This document shows positions 53,664-62,507 of a DNA stretch of 64,000 nt, in pieces. Every line of letters begins with the position of its first letter. The stretch's first letter is position 1. The stretch covers positions 1 through 64,000 of the forward strand of contig NZ_JPME01000005.1 in NCBI RefSeq assembly GCF_000732605.1, in the 5' to 3' direction. Below the pieces are notes generated by a model. That model searched no databases. It saw nothing but the letters and a program-made list of their open reading frames with translations, and was not told where the DNA came from. The stretch is from Lacrimispora celerecrescens (lineage in GTDB: Bacteria; Bacillota; Clostridia; Lachnospirales; Lachnospiraceae). The position numbers and the translations under genes were made by a program.

Positions 53664-56351
53664 ATGAGTGAATTAAGACCTAAAATTGTAAAACTGGCAA
53701 AAATGGTAGGCGGCATCGCCGGAGCTATGAACAAAATCGATGAAAATTCTCCCGAATACTATGCTCTAAACTGTGTTGTAACAGATGATATGGCTGATAT
53801 TGCGATGATTATCGGGCTGCGTAAACCCCGTACCTTCGAGTATATCGCTAAGCGCTCTGGAAAGAGTGAAAAAGAGACGAAGACCCTCTTAGAGCAGCTG
53901 GCCTACACCGGTGTCGCCAAAGTGTGGAAGGATAAGGAGGATCATAAAGAGCGGTTTTTTGTGAATATATTTGCCCCAGGTATGTTAGAAATGATGGTAA
54001 ATAACCGGGAACAGCTTAACGAACATCCGGAAATTGGGAAGGCCTTTGAAGAATATACCAGACTGCGTCTTGCGCCTATGGCAGCAAAATTTCCTCAAGG
54101 CATGGCAATGATGCGTGTCATTCCGGTAGAAGAGGCCATCAAGGATATTCCCGGTACACAACCCTGGGAACGTCTTTCCTATTACCTGGATAAATATGAT
54201 ACGTTCACGGTATCTGACTGCTCCTGCCGCCAGTCACGCCGAGTTTTGGATGAGGGCTGCGGTCATCTGGAAAAAGATATCTGTATTCAGATGGGGGAAG
54301 GTGCTGAATATTATATAAAAACAGGCAGGGGCCGCCAGATTACACGGGAAGAAGCAAAGGAAATTCTCAAATTTGCAGAGAATAACGGCCTGATGCATGA
54401 AATGCCCCATACCGACGGTCTTGGTGAATCGGCGGCAATCTGCAACTGCTGTGGCTGCTCCTGTTTCTCATTGCGTCTTGCAACACTTTTTAACACTCCA
54501 GATTCCATACGTTCCAACTTCACTGCAAAGGTAACAAAGGAGAACTGTGTAGCCTGCGGACAGTGTGTGGAAAACTGTCCTGTTAATGCATTAAAGCTTG
54601 GCCAAAAACTCTGTTCCAAAACACCTGTTACCATAAAAGCAGAACCTACCGCACGTGATCATATCTGGAAAGAAAGCAACTGGAATGTGGATTACCGTGA
54701 GAACCGTAAAGATGTTACGGAAGAAGGTACATCTCCTTGTAAAACTGCCTGTCCTGCGCATATCTCCGTACAAGGTTACATAAAGCTTGCTGCTTCCGGC
54801 CGCTACCATGAAGCATTGGAGCTGATAAAAAAAGAAAATCCTTTCCCTGCTGTCTGCGGACGTATCTGCCCACATGGCTGTGAAAGCGAATGCACCCGCG
54901 GTGATATTGATGAACCGGTTTCCATCGACGAAATCAAAAAATTTATTGCAGACAAAGAGTTGGATGGTTCGATCCGCTATATCCCGCCTATGCGTTACCA
55001 CCTTGGAAATAAAATCGCAGTAGTCGGCTCCGGTCCTTCCGGTCTTTCCTGCGCCTATTACCTGGCAATTGATGGTTATCAGGTAACGGTATTTGAAAAG
55101 GAAGAAAAACTTGGTGGCATGCTTACCCTTGGTATTCCATCCTTCCGCCTGGAAAAGGAGGTTCTTAATGCTGAAATAGACGTTCTGCGTGAGATGGGCG
55201 TTACCTTTAAAAACGGAATTGAAGTCGGAAAAGATGTGACTCTTAATGAACTTCGCAAAGAAGGTTATGAAGCATTTTATCTGGCAATCGGCGCACAGGG
55301 TGGCAGAAGCCTTGGTATTGAAGGGGAAGAAGCTGAGGGTGTTATCTCCGGCGTTGAGTTCCTTCGCAATGTAAACCTTGGAAGAAAGGCAGAGCTCTCC
55401 GGTAATGTAGTTGTAATCGGCGGCGGAAATGTAGCAATTGACGTAGCCCGTACAGGGGTAAGACAGGGGGCTGATGCTGTTGATCTTTACTGTCTGGAAA
55501 GTCCCAGTGAAATGCCGGCACTACCGGATGAGATCGCAGAGGCAGAGGAAGATAAAGTATCCTTTCATAATGGCTGGGGCCCTAAGCGCATCCTGACAGA
55601 AGACGGAAAGGTGACCGGTGTGGAATTTAAGCGCTGCATCCGTGTATTCGATGCAGACCAGCGTTTCGCTCCAACGTACGATGAAACGGATACCATCATC
55701 GTAAAAGCTGATACTGTGCTGCTTTCCATTGGCCAGTCCATTGAGTGGGGCGGACTTCTCTCAGAAAGTAAAGTTGAGCTTGGACGCGGCGGTACTGCCA
55801 AAGCTGATAGTTTGACCTTACAGACTTCGGAACCGGACGTTTTTGTGGGCGGTGACTGCTTTACCGGACCCCAATTTGCGATCCATGCCATTGCAGCCGG
55901 AAAAGAAGGTGCAATCTCGATTCATCGTTATGTACAGCCGGGACAGTCTCTTGTATTTGGCCGTGACCGCCGGGAATACCATGCTTTTGATAAGAATAAC
56001 GTTGCTGTCGGCGTACTGGATTTTGATACGACTCCCCGCCAGAGACCAGGCCATTCACCTGAGAAAAAGGGCAGCTTTTATGATGAACGTATGACCTTCA
56101 CCGAGGAACAGTTAAAGAAAGAGACGGAACGCTGCCTTGGATGCGGGGCGGTAGAGATCGACAGTTATATGTGTATTGGCTGTGGCATGTGTACGACCAA
56201 ATGTAAATTTGATGCAATTCATCTGGAGCGCACCTATAACACAGTTCCCAATACCTATGAAAAACTTCCTGTAAAGATTGCTGCCAACGCAATTGTACGT
56301 ACCGGAAAGATTGCTGCAACCGCCCTCAAAGAAAGCGTTGGAAAAAGCTGA
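53664..56351 (+). CDS. Multi-domain iron-sulfur flavoprotein (GltD-like) with N-terminal helix-turn-helix-like region
   Basis: An 895-residue fusion. Residues 35-100 look like a winged helix (RTFEYIAKRSGKSEKETKTL). Residues 185-275 carry a cysteine-rich segment (DCSCRQSRR, DICIQMG, ICNCCGCSCF). A ferredoxin motif, CVACGQCVENCP, follows near residue 295. A glutamate-synthase small-subunit-like oxidoreductase comes next: CGRICPHGCESEC, FAD loop VVGSGPSGLSCAYYLA and NAD(P)H loop VVIGGGNVAIDVARTG. It ends with CLGCGAVEIDSYMCIGCGMC and a further CxxxC. It probably moves electrons between NAD(P)H and an unknown acceptor. It lies between hypB and hypA, an unusual position. Confidence 0.85.
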   Translation: MSELRPKIVKLAKMVGGIAGAMNKIDENSPEYYALNCVVTDDMADIAMIIGLRKPRTFEYIAKRSGKSEKETKTLLEQLAYTGVAKVWKDKEDHKERFFVNIFAPGMLEMMVNNREQLNEHPEIGKAFEEYTRLRLAPMAAKFPQGMAMMRVIPVEEAIKDIPGTQPWERLSYYLDKYDTFTVSDCSCRQSRRVLDEGCGHLEKDICIQMGEGAEYYIKTGRGRQITREEAKEILKFAENNGLMHEMPHTDGLGESAAICNCCGCSCFSLRLATLFNTPDSIRSNFTAKVTKENCVACGQCVENCPVNALKLGQKLCSKTPVTIKAEPTARDHIWKESNWNVDYRENRKDVTEEGTSPCKTACPAHISVQGYIKLAASGRYHEALELIKKENPFPAVCGRICPHGCESECTRGDIDEPVSIDEIKKFIADKELDGSIRYIPPMRYHLGNKIAVVGSGPSGLSCAYYLAIDGYQVTVFEKEEKLGGMLTLGIPSFRLEKEVLNAEIDVLREMGVTFKNGIEVGKDVTLNELRKEGYEAFYLAIGAQGGRSLGIEGEEAEGVISGVEFLRNVNLGRKAELSGNVVVIGGGNVAIDVARTGVRQGADAVDLYCLESPSEMPALPDEIAEAEEDKVSFHNGWGPKRILTEDGKVTGVEFKRCIRVFDADQRFAPTYDETDTIIVKADTVLLSIGQSIEWGGLLSESKVELGRGGTAKADSLTLQTSEPDVFVGGDCFTGPQFAIHAIAAGKEGAISIHRYVQPGQSLVFGRDRREYHAFDKNNVAVGVLDFDTTPRQRPGHSPEKKGSFYDERMTFTEEQLKKETERCLGCGAVEIDSYMCIGCGMCTTKCKFDAIHLERTYNTVPNTYEKLPVKIAANAIVRTGKIAATALKESVGKS

Positions 56352-56371
56352 CGAGAGAAGGAGAGGTAACA

Positions 56372-56713
56372 ATGCATGAGCTTGGTGTATTGAACTCTAT
56401 GGTCCACACCATAGAGCGTATCGTAAAGGAGCAGAACCTATCTGAGGTTCATAAGCTTGTCATCGAAGTTGGCGAGCTTTCCGGTATCGTACCCAGATAC
56501 TTAGAGCAAAGCTGGCCCGCCGCCTCCTATAAGACTTTTATGGAAAAAACAGAGCTGGAGCTTATCGTCATTCCCGGTATTGTGAAATGCAAAGGCTGCG
56601 GCAGGGTATTTAATGCCGTGTACAGTGATTTAAATTGCCCTGACTGCGGCAGTCATGATATGGAAATCCTGGAGGGCGATGACATGATAATTAAGGAAAT
56701 CGTGTGTAACTAA
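56372..56713 (+). CDS. hypA: HypA, nickel metallochaperone
   Basis: A 113-residue protein. The start MHELGV carries the nickel-binding His2 and Glu3. The zinc site is CKGCGRVF followed by CPDCGS, so all four cysteines are present. HypA passes nickel to the target apo-enzyme together with HypB. It starts 21 bp after the flavoprotein gene, behind GAAGGAGAGG. Confidence 0.95.
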   Translation: MHELGVLNSMVHTIERIVKEQNLSEVHKLVIEVGELSGIVPRYLEQSWPAASYKTFMEKTELELIVIPGIVKCKGCGRVFNAVYSDLNCPDCGSHDMEILEGDDMIIKEIVCN

Positions 56714-56846
56714 AGGATTCTAACGAAGAAGCGGCGGAGACTTTGGAAGAAGGAGCCGCAATTTAAAAATCAAAGGTGAATGCCAGAACGTTCTCATGAA
56801 TTTAATATGAAGGAAATAAAAGCGTGTGAAACAAGGAGGAATGGGT

Positions 56847-57899
56847 ATGTTTGTGTTTTCAGAAAGTGTTCCTACAATATTGGTTTTACTGGTATGGCTT
56901 GGGGTGTTTATATCGTTGTTTGCCGCAAATGAATTGAGCCGTCGTTTTAAGTGGGTGGGGTTTGGCTGCTTTGTTGTGCTACCGGTTGTTTTAACAGTTT
57001 TATGGCTGACGACGTTAAAGGATTCTTCTTATATGGACTGGTTTCATCTGGCAAAGGTTTACTCCTCTACAGCGGGGTGTATTGGCTTTTGGTGTATCCG
57101 TCATATCAAAAAGCTTCAGCATAATAAACTTGCGTTGTGTTTCCCGCCGTTAATTCTGGCGATCAATATTCTGGAAGCCTGTATCCGCGATTTTGAAGTA
57201 AGCCAATATGTGACACCGGTTATGGAGTTTATGAACAACCAGGTCCAGTACTATATCGGTGGTTCATGGAATGTCATGAACGGGATTGCAGGTCTCTTAA
57301 ATATTGTGACCATTACAGGCTGGTTTGGAATCTGTATTCGAAAGAAGACCAGTAAGGATAAAAGCCAGGATATGCTTTGGCCTGATATGATGTGGTTCTG
57401 GATTATCGCCTATGATTTATGGAATTTCGCTTATACCTATAACTGCCTTCCGACTCATGCATGGTATTGCGGATTAGCACTTTTACTGGCCCCCACAATT
57501 TGTGCATTTACAGTGGGCAAGGGGGCATGGCTGCAGCATCGTGCCCAGACACTGGCACTATGGTGTATGTTTGCCCAGACGTTTCCGGTATTTCAGGATG
57601 CCAGCAGTTTTCTGGTGCATTCTCGATCCAGTAAAGCTATTGCAGAAGCAGCGATACGGGAAGGAATGCTTTCCCCTGACGGGTATACGGTATTGACCGG
57701 AACAGGAATCCAACCGGTGGCAGGTGTATCACCGGATACTACTTTTTTGTTTGTTATGAGTTTGCTGGCTCTCCTCGCAAATATCGGAGTCTTTGTCTAT
57801 ATGATTTACAGAATGTATAAGAATAAGAGAAATCCATATATCGGAGAATTATATACGGATCATAAGAAGTATCAGGAGATTAAGGCTTTGGCGGAGTAA
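56847..57899 (+). CDS. Multi-pass membrane protein of unknown function (DUF5692-like)
   Basis: A 350-residue protein with about nine hydrophobic helices. It is rich in tryptophan and aromatic residues within helices (SGYMDWFHL-type, MMWFWIIAYDLWNFAYTY). Histidines occur at MDWFHLAKVY, LPTHAWYCG and LQHRAQTL, which could bind heme or metal. I tentatively link it to DUF5692, with no known role. ATG 56847 is chosen because AAGGAGG lies 7 bases upstream. It follows hypA by 133 bp on the same strand with no terminator seen between, so it may be part of the HypAB operon. Confidence 0.65.
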   Translation: MFVFSESVPTILVLLVWLGVFISLFAANELSRRFKWVGFGCFVVLPVVLTVLWLTTLKDSSYMDWFHLAKVYSSTAGCIGFWCIRHIKKLQHNKLALCFPPLILAINILEACIRDFEVSQYVTPVMEFMNNQVQYYIGGSWNVMNGIAGLLNIVTITGWFGICIRKKTSKDKSQDMLWPDMMWFWIIAYDLWNFAYTYNCLPTHAWYCGLALLLAPTICAFTVGKGAWLQHRAQTLALWCMFAQTFPVFQDASSFLVHSRSSKAIAEAAIREGMLSPDGYTVLTGTGIQPVAGVSPDTTFLFVMSLLALLANIGVFVYMIYRMYKNKRNPYIGELYTDHKKYQEIKALAE

Positions 57900-58173
57900 A
57901 TTTGCAAAGGAAGCTATATATTTAAGAAAAACAATTTTCTAACAATGATATTAGCTAAATAAAGTTGTATCATAAGATCCAAATACATATCGGTTAAGGA
58001 ATTTATTATAAAATATAAAATCATGAAACAGCAGGAAACGATAAGTCACTGATAAATCAGAGATATGATCGTTGCCTGCTGTTTTTTATTTCACATTTCT
58101 AAAAAATCCTCTGTTAGCCTCTATTTTAAACTTATAATACACCCAAAATTCTACTACCCTTTTTCCTTTTGCT
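57900..58173 (+). terminator. Spacer with intrinsic terminator of the hyp operon
   Basis: At 58027-58088 a 16-bp stem with one mismatch, AACAGCAGGAAACGAT with ATCGTTGCCTGCTGTT, encloses a small inner hairpin and is followed by T6. The rest holds nothing recognised. Confidence 0.8.
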
Positions 58174-59181
58174 TTAGGCAGAATTCCTCCGGATTAATGT
58201 AGTAGCAATTTCCAGTTTCACGGAGGTAGCATCCGGCTCTTCCAAGCGGCTAATGAGTCTGTTAGCAGCCATTTTTCCCATATAGTGTTTGGGTACGTGA
58301 ATGGTAGTAAGGGCTGGATCCACAATGATTCCCGCAGGGATGTTGTCAAAACCCACGATGGAGATATCCTCTGGTATCCGGTAGCCATGCTGCTTAAATG
58401 CCTTAAGTGCGCCCAGGGCGATTAAATCATTGTCAGCAAAGTAGCACGGAGCCAGAGGTTCCTGCCTTTTAAGGATTTCCAGTATATCCGCATAAGCGCC
58501 TTCAATAGAAGGAGTGACCGAATGGACAATGCTATTGGAGGCGGCCATTCCATAGGTGTGAATTGCCTTAAAGAAACCGGAATATCGTTCTGCAAAATTT
58601 CCGATCGGGTATGAGGAGTGGAGATAGCCAGGCTGTTTTTCGGTGGTTTTTATTAAGTAAGAAGCTGCGAGAAAAGCCCCCTGGATGTTGTTGATAATGA
58701 TGCTGTCGCAGGGAACCGTTTCAAAATAACTGTCCAGTAAGACGATTGGGATCGTTAGGGCCCGGAAAGGAAGAAAATCTTCAGGCGTCATTTCGGTTCC
58801 CAAGAGGATGATTCCTGTACAGCCGGAGTAGAGCATATCTTTTAATCGATTTTCGATATTCCCTTCCTCACCGTATAAATAACGGATTTCCATCTTGTAA
58901 TTGTTTTTCTGGCAACCGGCCGCGATTCCTTCGGAAAGCTCTTGAAAAAAAGGGTTGCTTCCAACGATAGCTCCGTGTTTTTTGTAAATAATTAAGTAAA
59001 TACTACTCACATCCCTGGGGCGGAATGTGTGACGCGTCAAATCATAGTCAAACTTCTGGGCAGTTTCAATGACCCTCCTTCTTGTTTCCGTGCTGACTCC
59101 TGGTTTGTTATTTAAAGCCATGGATACGGCGGCGGCTGAAAGGTTTAAAATTTTCGCCAGCTCTTTTGCAGTAATTCCCAT
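58174..59181 (-). CDS. LacI-family regulator of the isomerase-transketolase operon
   Basis: A 335-residue repressor with the helix-turn-helix ITAKELAKILNLSAAAVSMA and NNKPGVSTETRRRVIE at the N-terminus. The effector domain ends in DPALTTIHVPKHYMGKMAA. It is divergent from the operon starting at 59351. A perfect 15-bp palindrome in the shared spacer is a candidate operator. AGGAGG precedes the start. Confidence 0.92.
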   Translation of the reverse strand: MGITAKELAKILNLSAAAVSMALNNKPGVSTETRRRVIETAQKFDYDLTRHTFRPRDVSSIYLIIYKKHGAIVGSNPFFQELSEGIAAGCQKNNYKMEIRYLYGEEGNIENRLKDMLYSGCTGIILLGTEMTPEDFLPFRALTIPIVLLDSYFETVPCDSIIINNIQGAFLAASYLIKTTEKQPGYLHSSYPIGNFAERYSGFFKAIHTYGMAASNSIVHSVTPSIEGAYADILEILKRQEPLAPCYFADNDLIALGALKAFKQHGYRIPEDISIVGFDNIPAGIIVDPALTTIHVPKHYMGKMAANRLISRLEEPDATSVKLEIATTLIRRNSA

Positions 59182-59300
59182 AGATGTACCTCCTGATCGA
59201 TCTGATATTATTATGATCTATTAAGTGGAAAAAGGCAAGAATTAAGTTAAAAATTCATTAATAAAGACTGAATATCGTAATGAAATTAAGTTGTATAATC

Positions 59301-59315
59301 TGTATAATTTATACA
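59301..59315. promoter_or_regulatory. Operator-like palindrome TGTATAA-T-TTATACA
   Basis: A perfect 15-bp palindrome lies in the spacer between the LacI gene and the operon. TGTATAAT also occurs as a direct repeat just before it (59292-59299). The palindrome contains TATAAT, so it may overlap the -10 of the operon promoter, whose -35 I cannot identify. Confidence 0.5.
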
Positions 59316-59350
59316 TATTAAAAGATTGTTCAGCAGAAAGGATGAATTTT

Positions 59351-60751
59351 ATGGCGACTATAAAACTGGGGTTCGCCCCCACAAGAAGGAGCATTTTCAG
59401 CGCCCCGGATGCAATAAAGTACAGGAATTTGACGGCGGGGAGACTTGAGGAACTGGGAGTTTCTTTCGTGGACATTACTGATATTAACGAAGAAGGGCTT
59501 CTCTACGATGACAGACACGTAAAAATTATAGCTGAAAAGTTCAGGGCTGAAGGAATCGATGGCCTGTTTCTCCCTCATTGCAACTTCGGAACGGAATACG
59601 TTTGCGCAAGACTTGCAAAGGAACTTGGGGTTCCGGTTCTGATTTGGGGGCCCAGAGACGAGAGGCCAGACGAGAATGGAATTCGCTTGCGGGACAGTCA
59701 ATGCGGCCTCTTTGCCACAGGAAAGGTGCTGAGAAGATTTAAGGTTCCCTTTACCTATATGACCAACTGCCGCCTGACGGACCCGGAATTCGAGCGGGGA
59801 ATCCGTGATTTTCTGGCGGTCTGTAACGTAGTAAAAGTATTTAAAAATACAAGAATCCTGCAGATAGCCCCCAGGCCTTTTGATTTCTGGACCACTATGT
59901 GCAACGAAGGCGAGTTACTGGAACGGTTCAACATACAATTGTCTCCTATTCCTATGCCTGAATTAACCTCCGAGATACGACAGATGAAAGAGGAGCGGAC
60001 AGAGGTTGAAAAGATCGTAAAGGGCTGCAAGGAGTCCATGAATATAAAAATCAGTGAAGAGGCACTGTTAAATGTAGCGGCATTAAAGGCTGCCATGAAA
60101 AATCTGGCGGTTAAGTACGGGTGCAACGCGATTGCCATTCAGTGCTGGAATGCCCTTCAGGGAGAAATCGGCATTATGCCATGCGGAGCCAATTCCCTGT
60201 TAAATGAAGAAGGAATTCCGGTGGTTTGTGAGACAGACATTCACGGGGCTATTACCGCAGTGATGGCAGAGGCAGCGGGCATGGATGAATGCAGAGGTTT
60301 TTTTGCGGACTGGACCGTAAGACATCCAGACAACGAAAATGGAGAATTGCTTCAGCATTGCGGTCCATGGCCTATTTCCGTTGCGAAAGAAAAGCCGACC
60401 CTGGGCTACCCCCTGGCCTTTCATCATCCGGGAGCTGTGGAGGCAGAGGCAAAGCATGGTGAGATGACCTTGTGCCGGTTCGATGGGGATAACGGGGAAT
60501 ACTCTCTTTTACTTGGAAAGGCGAAGGGAATCAATGGTCCATATACGAAAGGCACTTACGTATGGGTAGAGGTAGCGAACTTAAAGAAGCTGGAAGCAAA
60601 GCTGGTGGAAGGTCCTTATATACATCACTGTGTGGGAATCCACAAGGACATTGTTCCGGTCTTATACGAAGCCTGCAAATACATAGGCGTGAAGCCGGAT
60701 TTATATGATGACAACGAGGAAGAGATCAGGGCCTATTTAAGAGGAGAATGA
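59351..60751 (+). CDS. L-fucose/L-arabinose isomerase family protein, second paralogue
   Basis: A 466-residue member of the same fold as the gene at 24428. IKLGFAPTRRSIFSAPDAI opens the Rossmann-like half. VVCETDIHGAITAVMAEAAG, ADWTVRHPDNENGE and the C-terminal GPYIHHCVGIHKD supply acidic and histidine residues suited to a metal site. With transketolase and a sugar kinase downstream, an aldose-ketose isomerase for a pentose or tetrose is likely. Start at 59351 follows AAAGGA by 9 bases; ATG 59342 is an alternative. Confidence 0.82.
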   Translation: MATIKLGFAPTRRSIFSAPDAIKYRNLTAGRLEELGVSFVDITDINEEGLLYDDRHVKIIAEKFRAEGIDGLFLPHCNFGTEYVCARLAKELGVPVLIWGPRDERPDENGIRLRDSQCGLFATGKVLRRFKVPFTYMTNCRLTDPEFERGIRDFLAVCNVVKVFKNTRILQIAPRPFDFWTTMCNEGELLERFNIQLSPIPMPELTSEIRQMKEERTEVEKIVKGCKESMNIKISEEALLNVAALKAAMKNLAVKYGCNAIAIQCWNALQGEIGIMPCGANSLLNEEGIPVVCETDIHGAITAVMAEAAGMDECRGFFADWTVRHPDNENGELLQHCGPWPISVAKEKPTLGYPLAFHHPGAVEAEAKHGEMTLCRFDGDNGEYSLLLGKAKGINGPYTKGTYVWVEVANLKKLEAKLVEGPYIHHCVGIHKDIVPVLYEACKYIGVKPDLYDDNEEEIRAYLRGE

Positions 60752-60752
60752 T

Positions 60753-61580
60753 ATGGATGGACTGAAGGCAAAGACCTATGAACTGAGAAAATCTGTGGTA
60801 GATATGATTATGGAAGGGAAAGGGGGCCACATCGGTGGAGATATGAGCGTCATTGATATATTAGCCGTGCTATATTTCCGCCAGATGAACATAAGTCCGA
60901 AGCAGATGGAAGATGAGAATCGAGACCGATTTGTGCTTAGCAAGGGACATTCTGTGGAAGCTTTGTATGCAGTTCTTGCAGCAAAAGGTTTTTTTTCCAT
61001 GGAAGAAGTCATAAAGAGTTTTTCAAAATTTGGCTCCAGGTTTATTGGGCATCCGAACAACAAGCTTCCGGGCATTGAGATGAATTCCGGCTCATTGGGC
61101 CACGGACTGCCTGTCTGTGTAGGAATGGCTCTGGCAGGAAAGATGGACGGAAGAACCTACCGGGTCTATACGGTTATGGGCGACGGAGAGCTGGCGGAGG
61201 GATCTGTTTGGGAAGGTGCCATGGCTGCCAGCCAGTTTAAGCTTGATAATCTCTGTGCTGTTGTGGACCGCAACCGCCTCCAGATTTCTGGGGATACAGA
61301 GGAGGTTATGGGCCATGATGACCTTGGCGATCGTTTTAGAAGCTTTGGCTGGCATGTAATCGACGTGGCAGATGGAAACGATGTGGATAAACTAAACGAC
61401 GCATTTGAACAGGCAAAGGCAGTAAAGGGAAGGCCCAGCGTTCTGATTGCCAATACAGTAAAGGGATGTGGTTCCCCTATTATGGAAAATAAGGCGGACT
61501 GGCATCATAAGGTGCCCACTGCAAAAGAGTATGAGGTCATTATGGCTGATTTGGAAATGAGAAGGGAGGCGGCAATATGA
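60753..61580 (+). CDS. Transketolase, N-terminal (TPP-binding) subunit
   Basis: A 275-residue half transketolase. GGHIGGDMSVIDILAVLYF, SKGHSVEALYAVL and the thiamine-diphosphate motif GDGELAEGSVWEG with DNLCAVVDRN are clear. It pairs with the next gene to form the active enzyme, which moves two-carbon units between sugar phosphates. The start is one base after the isomerase-family stop. A catabolic, operon-specific copy is inferred. Confidence 0.93.
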   Translation: MDGLKAKTYELRKSVVDMIMEGKGGHIGGDMSVIDILAVLYFRQMNISPKQMEDENRDRFVLSKGHSVEALYAVLAAKGFFSMEEVIKSFSKFGSRFIGHPNNKLPGIEMNSGSLGHGLPVCVGMALAGKMDGRTYRVYTVMGDGELAEGSVWEGAMAASQFKLDNLCAVVDRNRLQISGDTEEVMGHDDLGDRFRSFGWHVIDVADGNDVDKLNDAFEQAKAVKGRPSVLIANTVKGCGSPIMENKADWHHKVPTAKEYEVIMADLEMRREAAI

Positions 61581-62506
61581 ATCAAATACCCAACAGGCAG
61601 GCGATTTGTGAGACATTGTTAAAGCATGCCAAGGAAGATCATGATATCATTGTCTTGTGCAGCGATTCCCGGGGAAGCGCATCCTTAGCCCCATTTGCCC
61701 AGGCATATCCACAGCAATTTGTGGAAACAGGAATTGCGGAGCAGAATCTGGTCAGCATTTCGGCAGGTCTGGCAAAATGCGGGAAAAAGGCATTTGCTGC
61801 TTCTCCGGCTTGCTTCTTATCTACCAGAAGTTATGAGCAGGCGAAGATAGACTGTGCCTATTCTGACACGAACGTGACTTTAATCGGAATCAGCGGCGGG
61901 GTCAGTTATGGAGCCCTGGGAATGAGCCATCATTCTGCTCAAGACATTGCGGCTATGGCCGCAATTCCCAACATGAGGGTTTATCTGCCCAGTGACAGAT
62001 TCCAGACAATGCGGCTGATTGAGGAATTGTTAAAGGATCAGAAGCCTGCCTACATAAGAGTGGGAAGAAATGCGGTGGATGACATTTATACAGAGGAGAG
62101 CTGTCCCTTTGAACTGAACCGGGCCAATGTGATTTTTAAGGGAACGGATATTGCTATCATTGCCTGCGGGGAAATGGTAAAGCCGGCGTTGGAGGCAGCA
62201 AAGCTTTTAAAGAAAAGCGGAATTTCGGCATCTGTTACGGATATGTACTGTGTAAAGCCTTTGGACCAGGAAGCTGTATTACATGCGGCAGAACATGCTG
62301 GAGCAATCATAACCGTGGAGGAGCATTCCCCATATGGAGGGCTGGGCTCCATGGTCAGCCAGATAGTCGCAGCCCACTGCCCAAAGAAGGTGATCAATTT
62401 GGCTCTTCCCGACTCTCCGGTCATCACGGGGACCTCAAAAGAAGTATTCGAGTACTACGGACTTACGGCAGAAGGAATAGCAAAACAGGCAAGGGAGCTG
62501 ATTTGA
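61577..62506 (+). CDS. Transketolase, C-terminal subunit
   Basis: A 309-residue partner subunit with the pyrimidine-binding domain (FVETGIAEQNLVSISAGLA) and the C-terminal regulatory domain (EEHSPYGGLGSMVSQI). The ATG overlaps the previous stop by four bases, so translation is coupled and the subunits are made at equal level. Confidence 0.93.
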   Translation: MNQIPNRQAICETLLKHAKEDHDIIVLCSDSRGSASLAPFAQAYPQQFVETGIAEQNLVSISAGLAKCGKKAFAASPACFLSTRSYEQAKIDCAYSDTNVTLIGISGGVSYGALGMSHHSAQDIAAMAAIPNMRVYLPSDRFQTMRLIEELLKDQKPAYIRVGRNAVDDIYTEESCPFELNRANVIFKGTDIAIIACGEMVKPALEAAKLLKKSGISASVTDMYCVKPLDQEAVLHAAEHAGAIITVEEHSPYGGLGSMVSQIVAAHCPKKVINLALPDSPVITGTSKEVFEYYGLTAEGIAKQARELI

Positions 62507-62507
62507 T

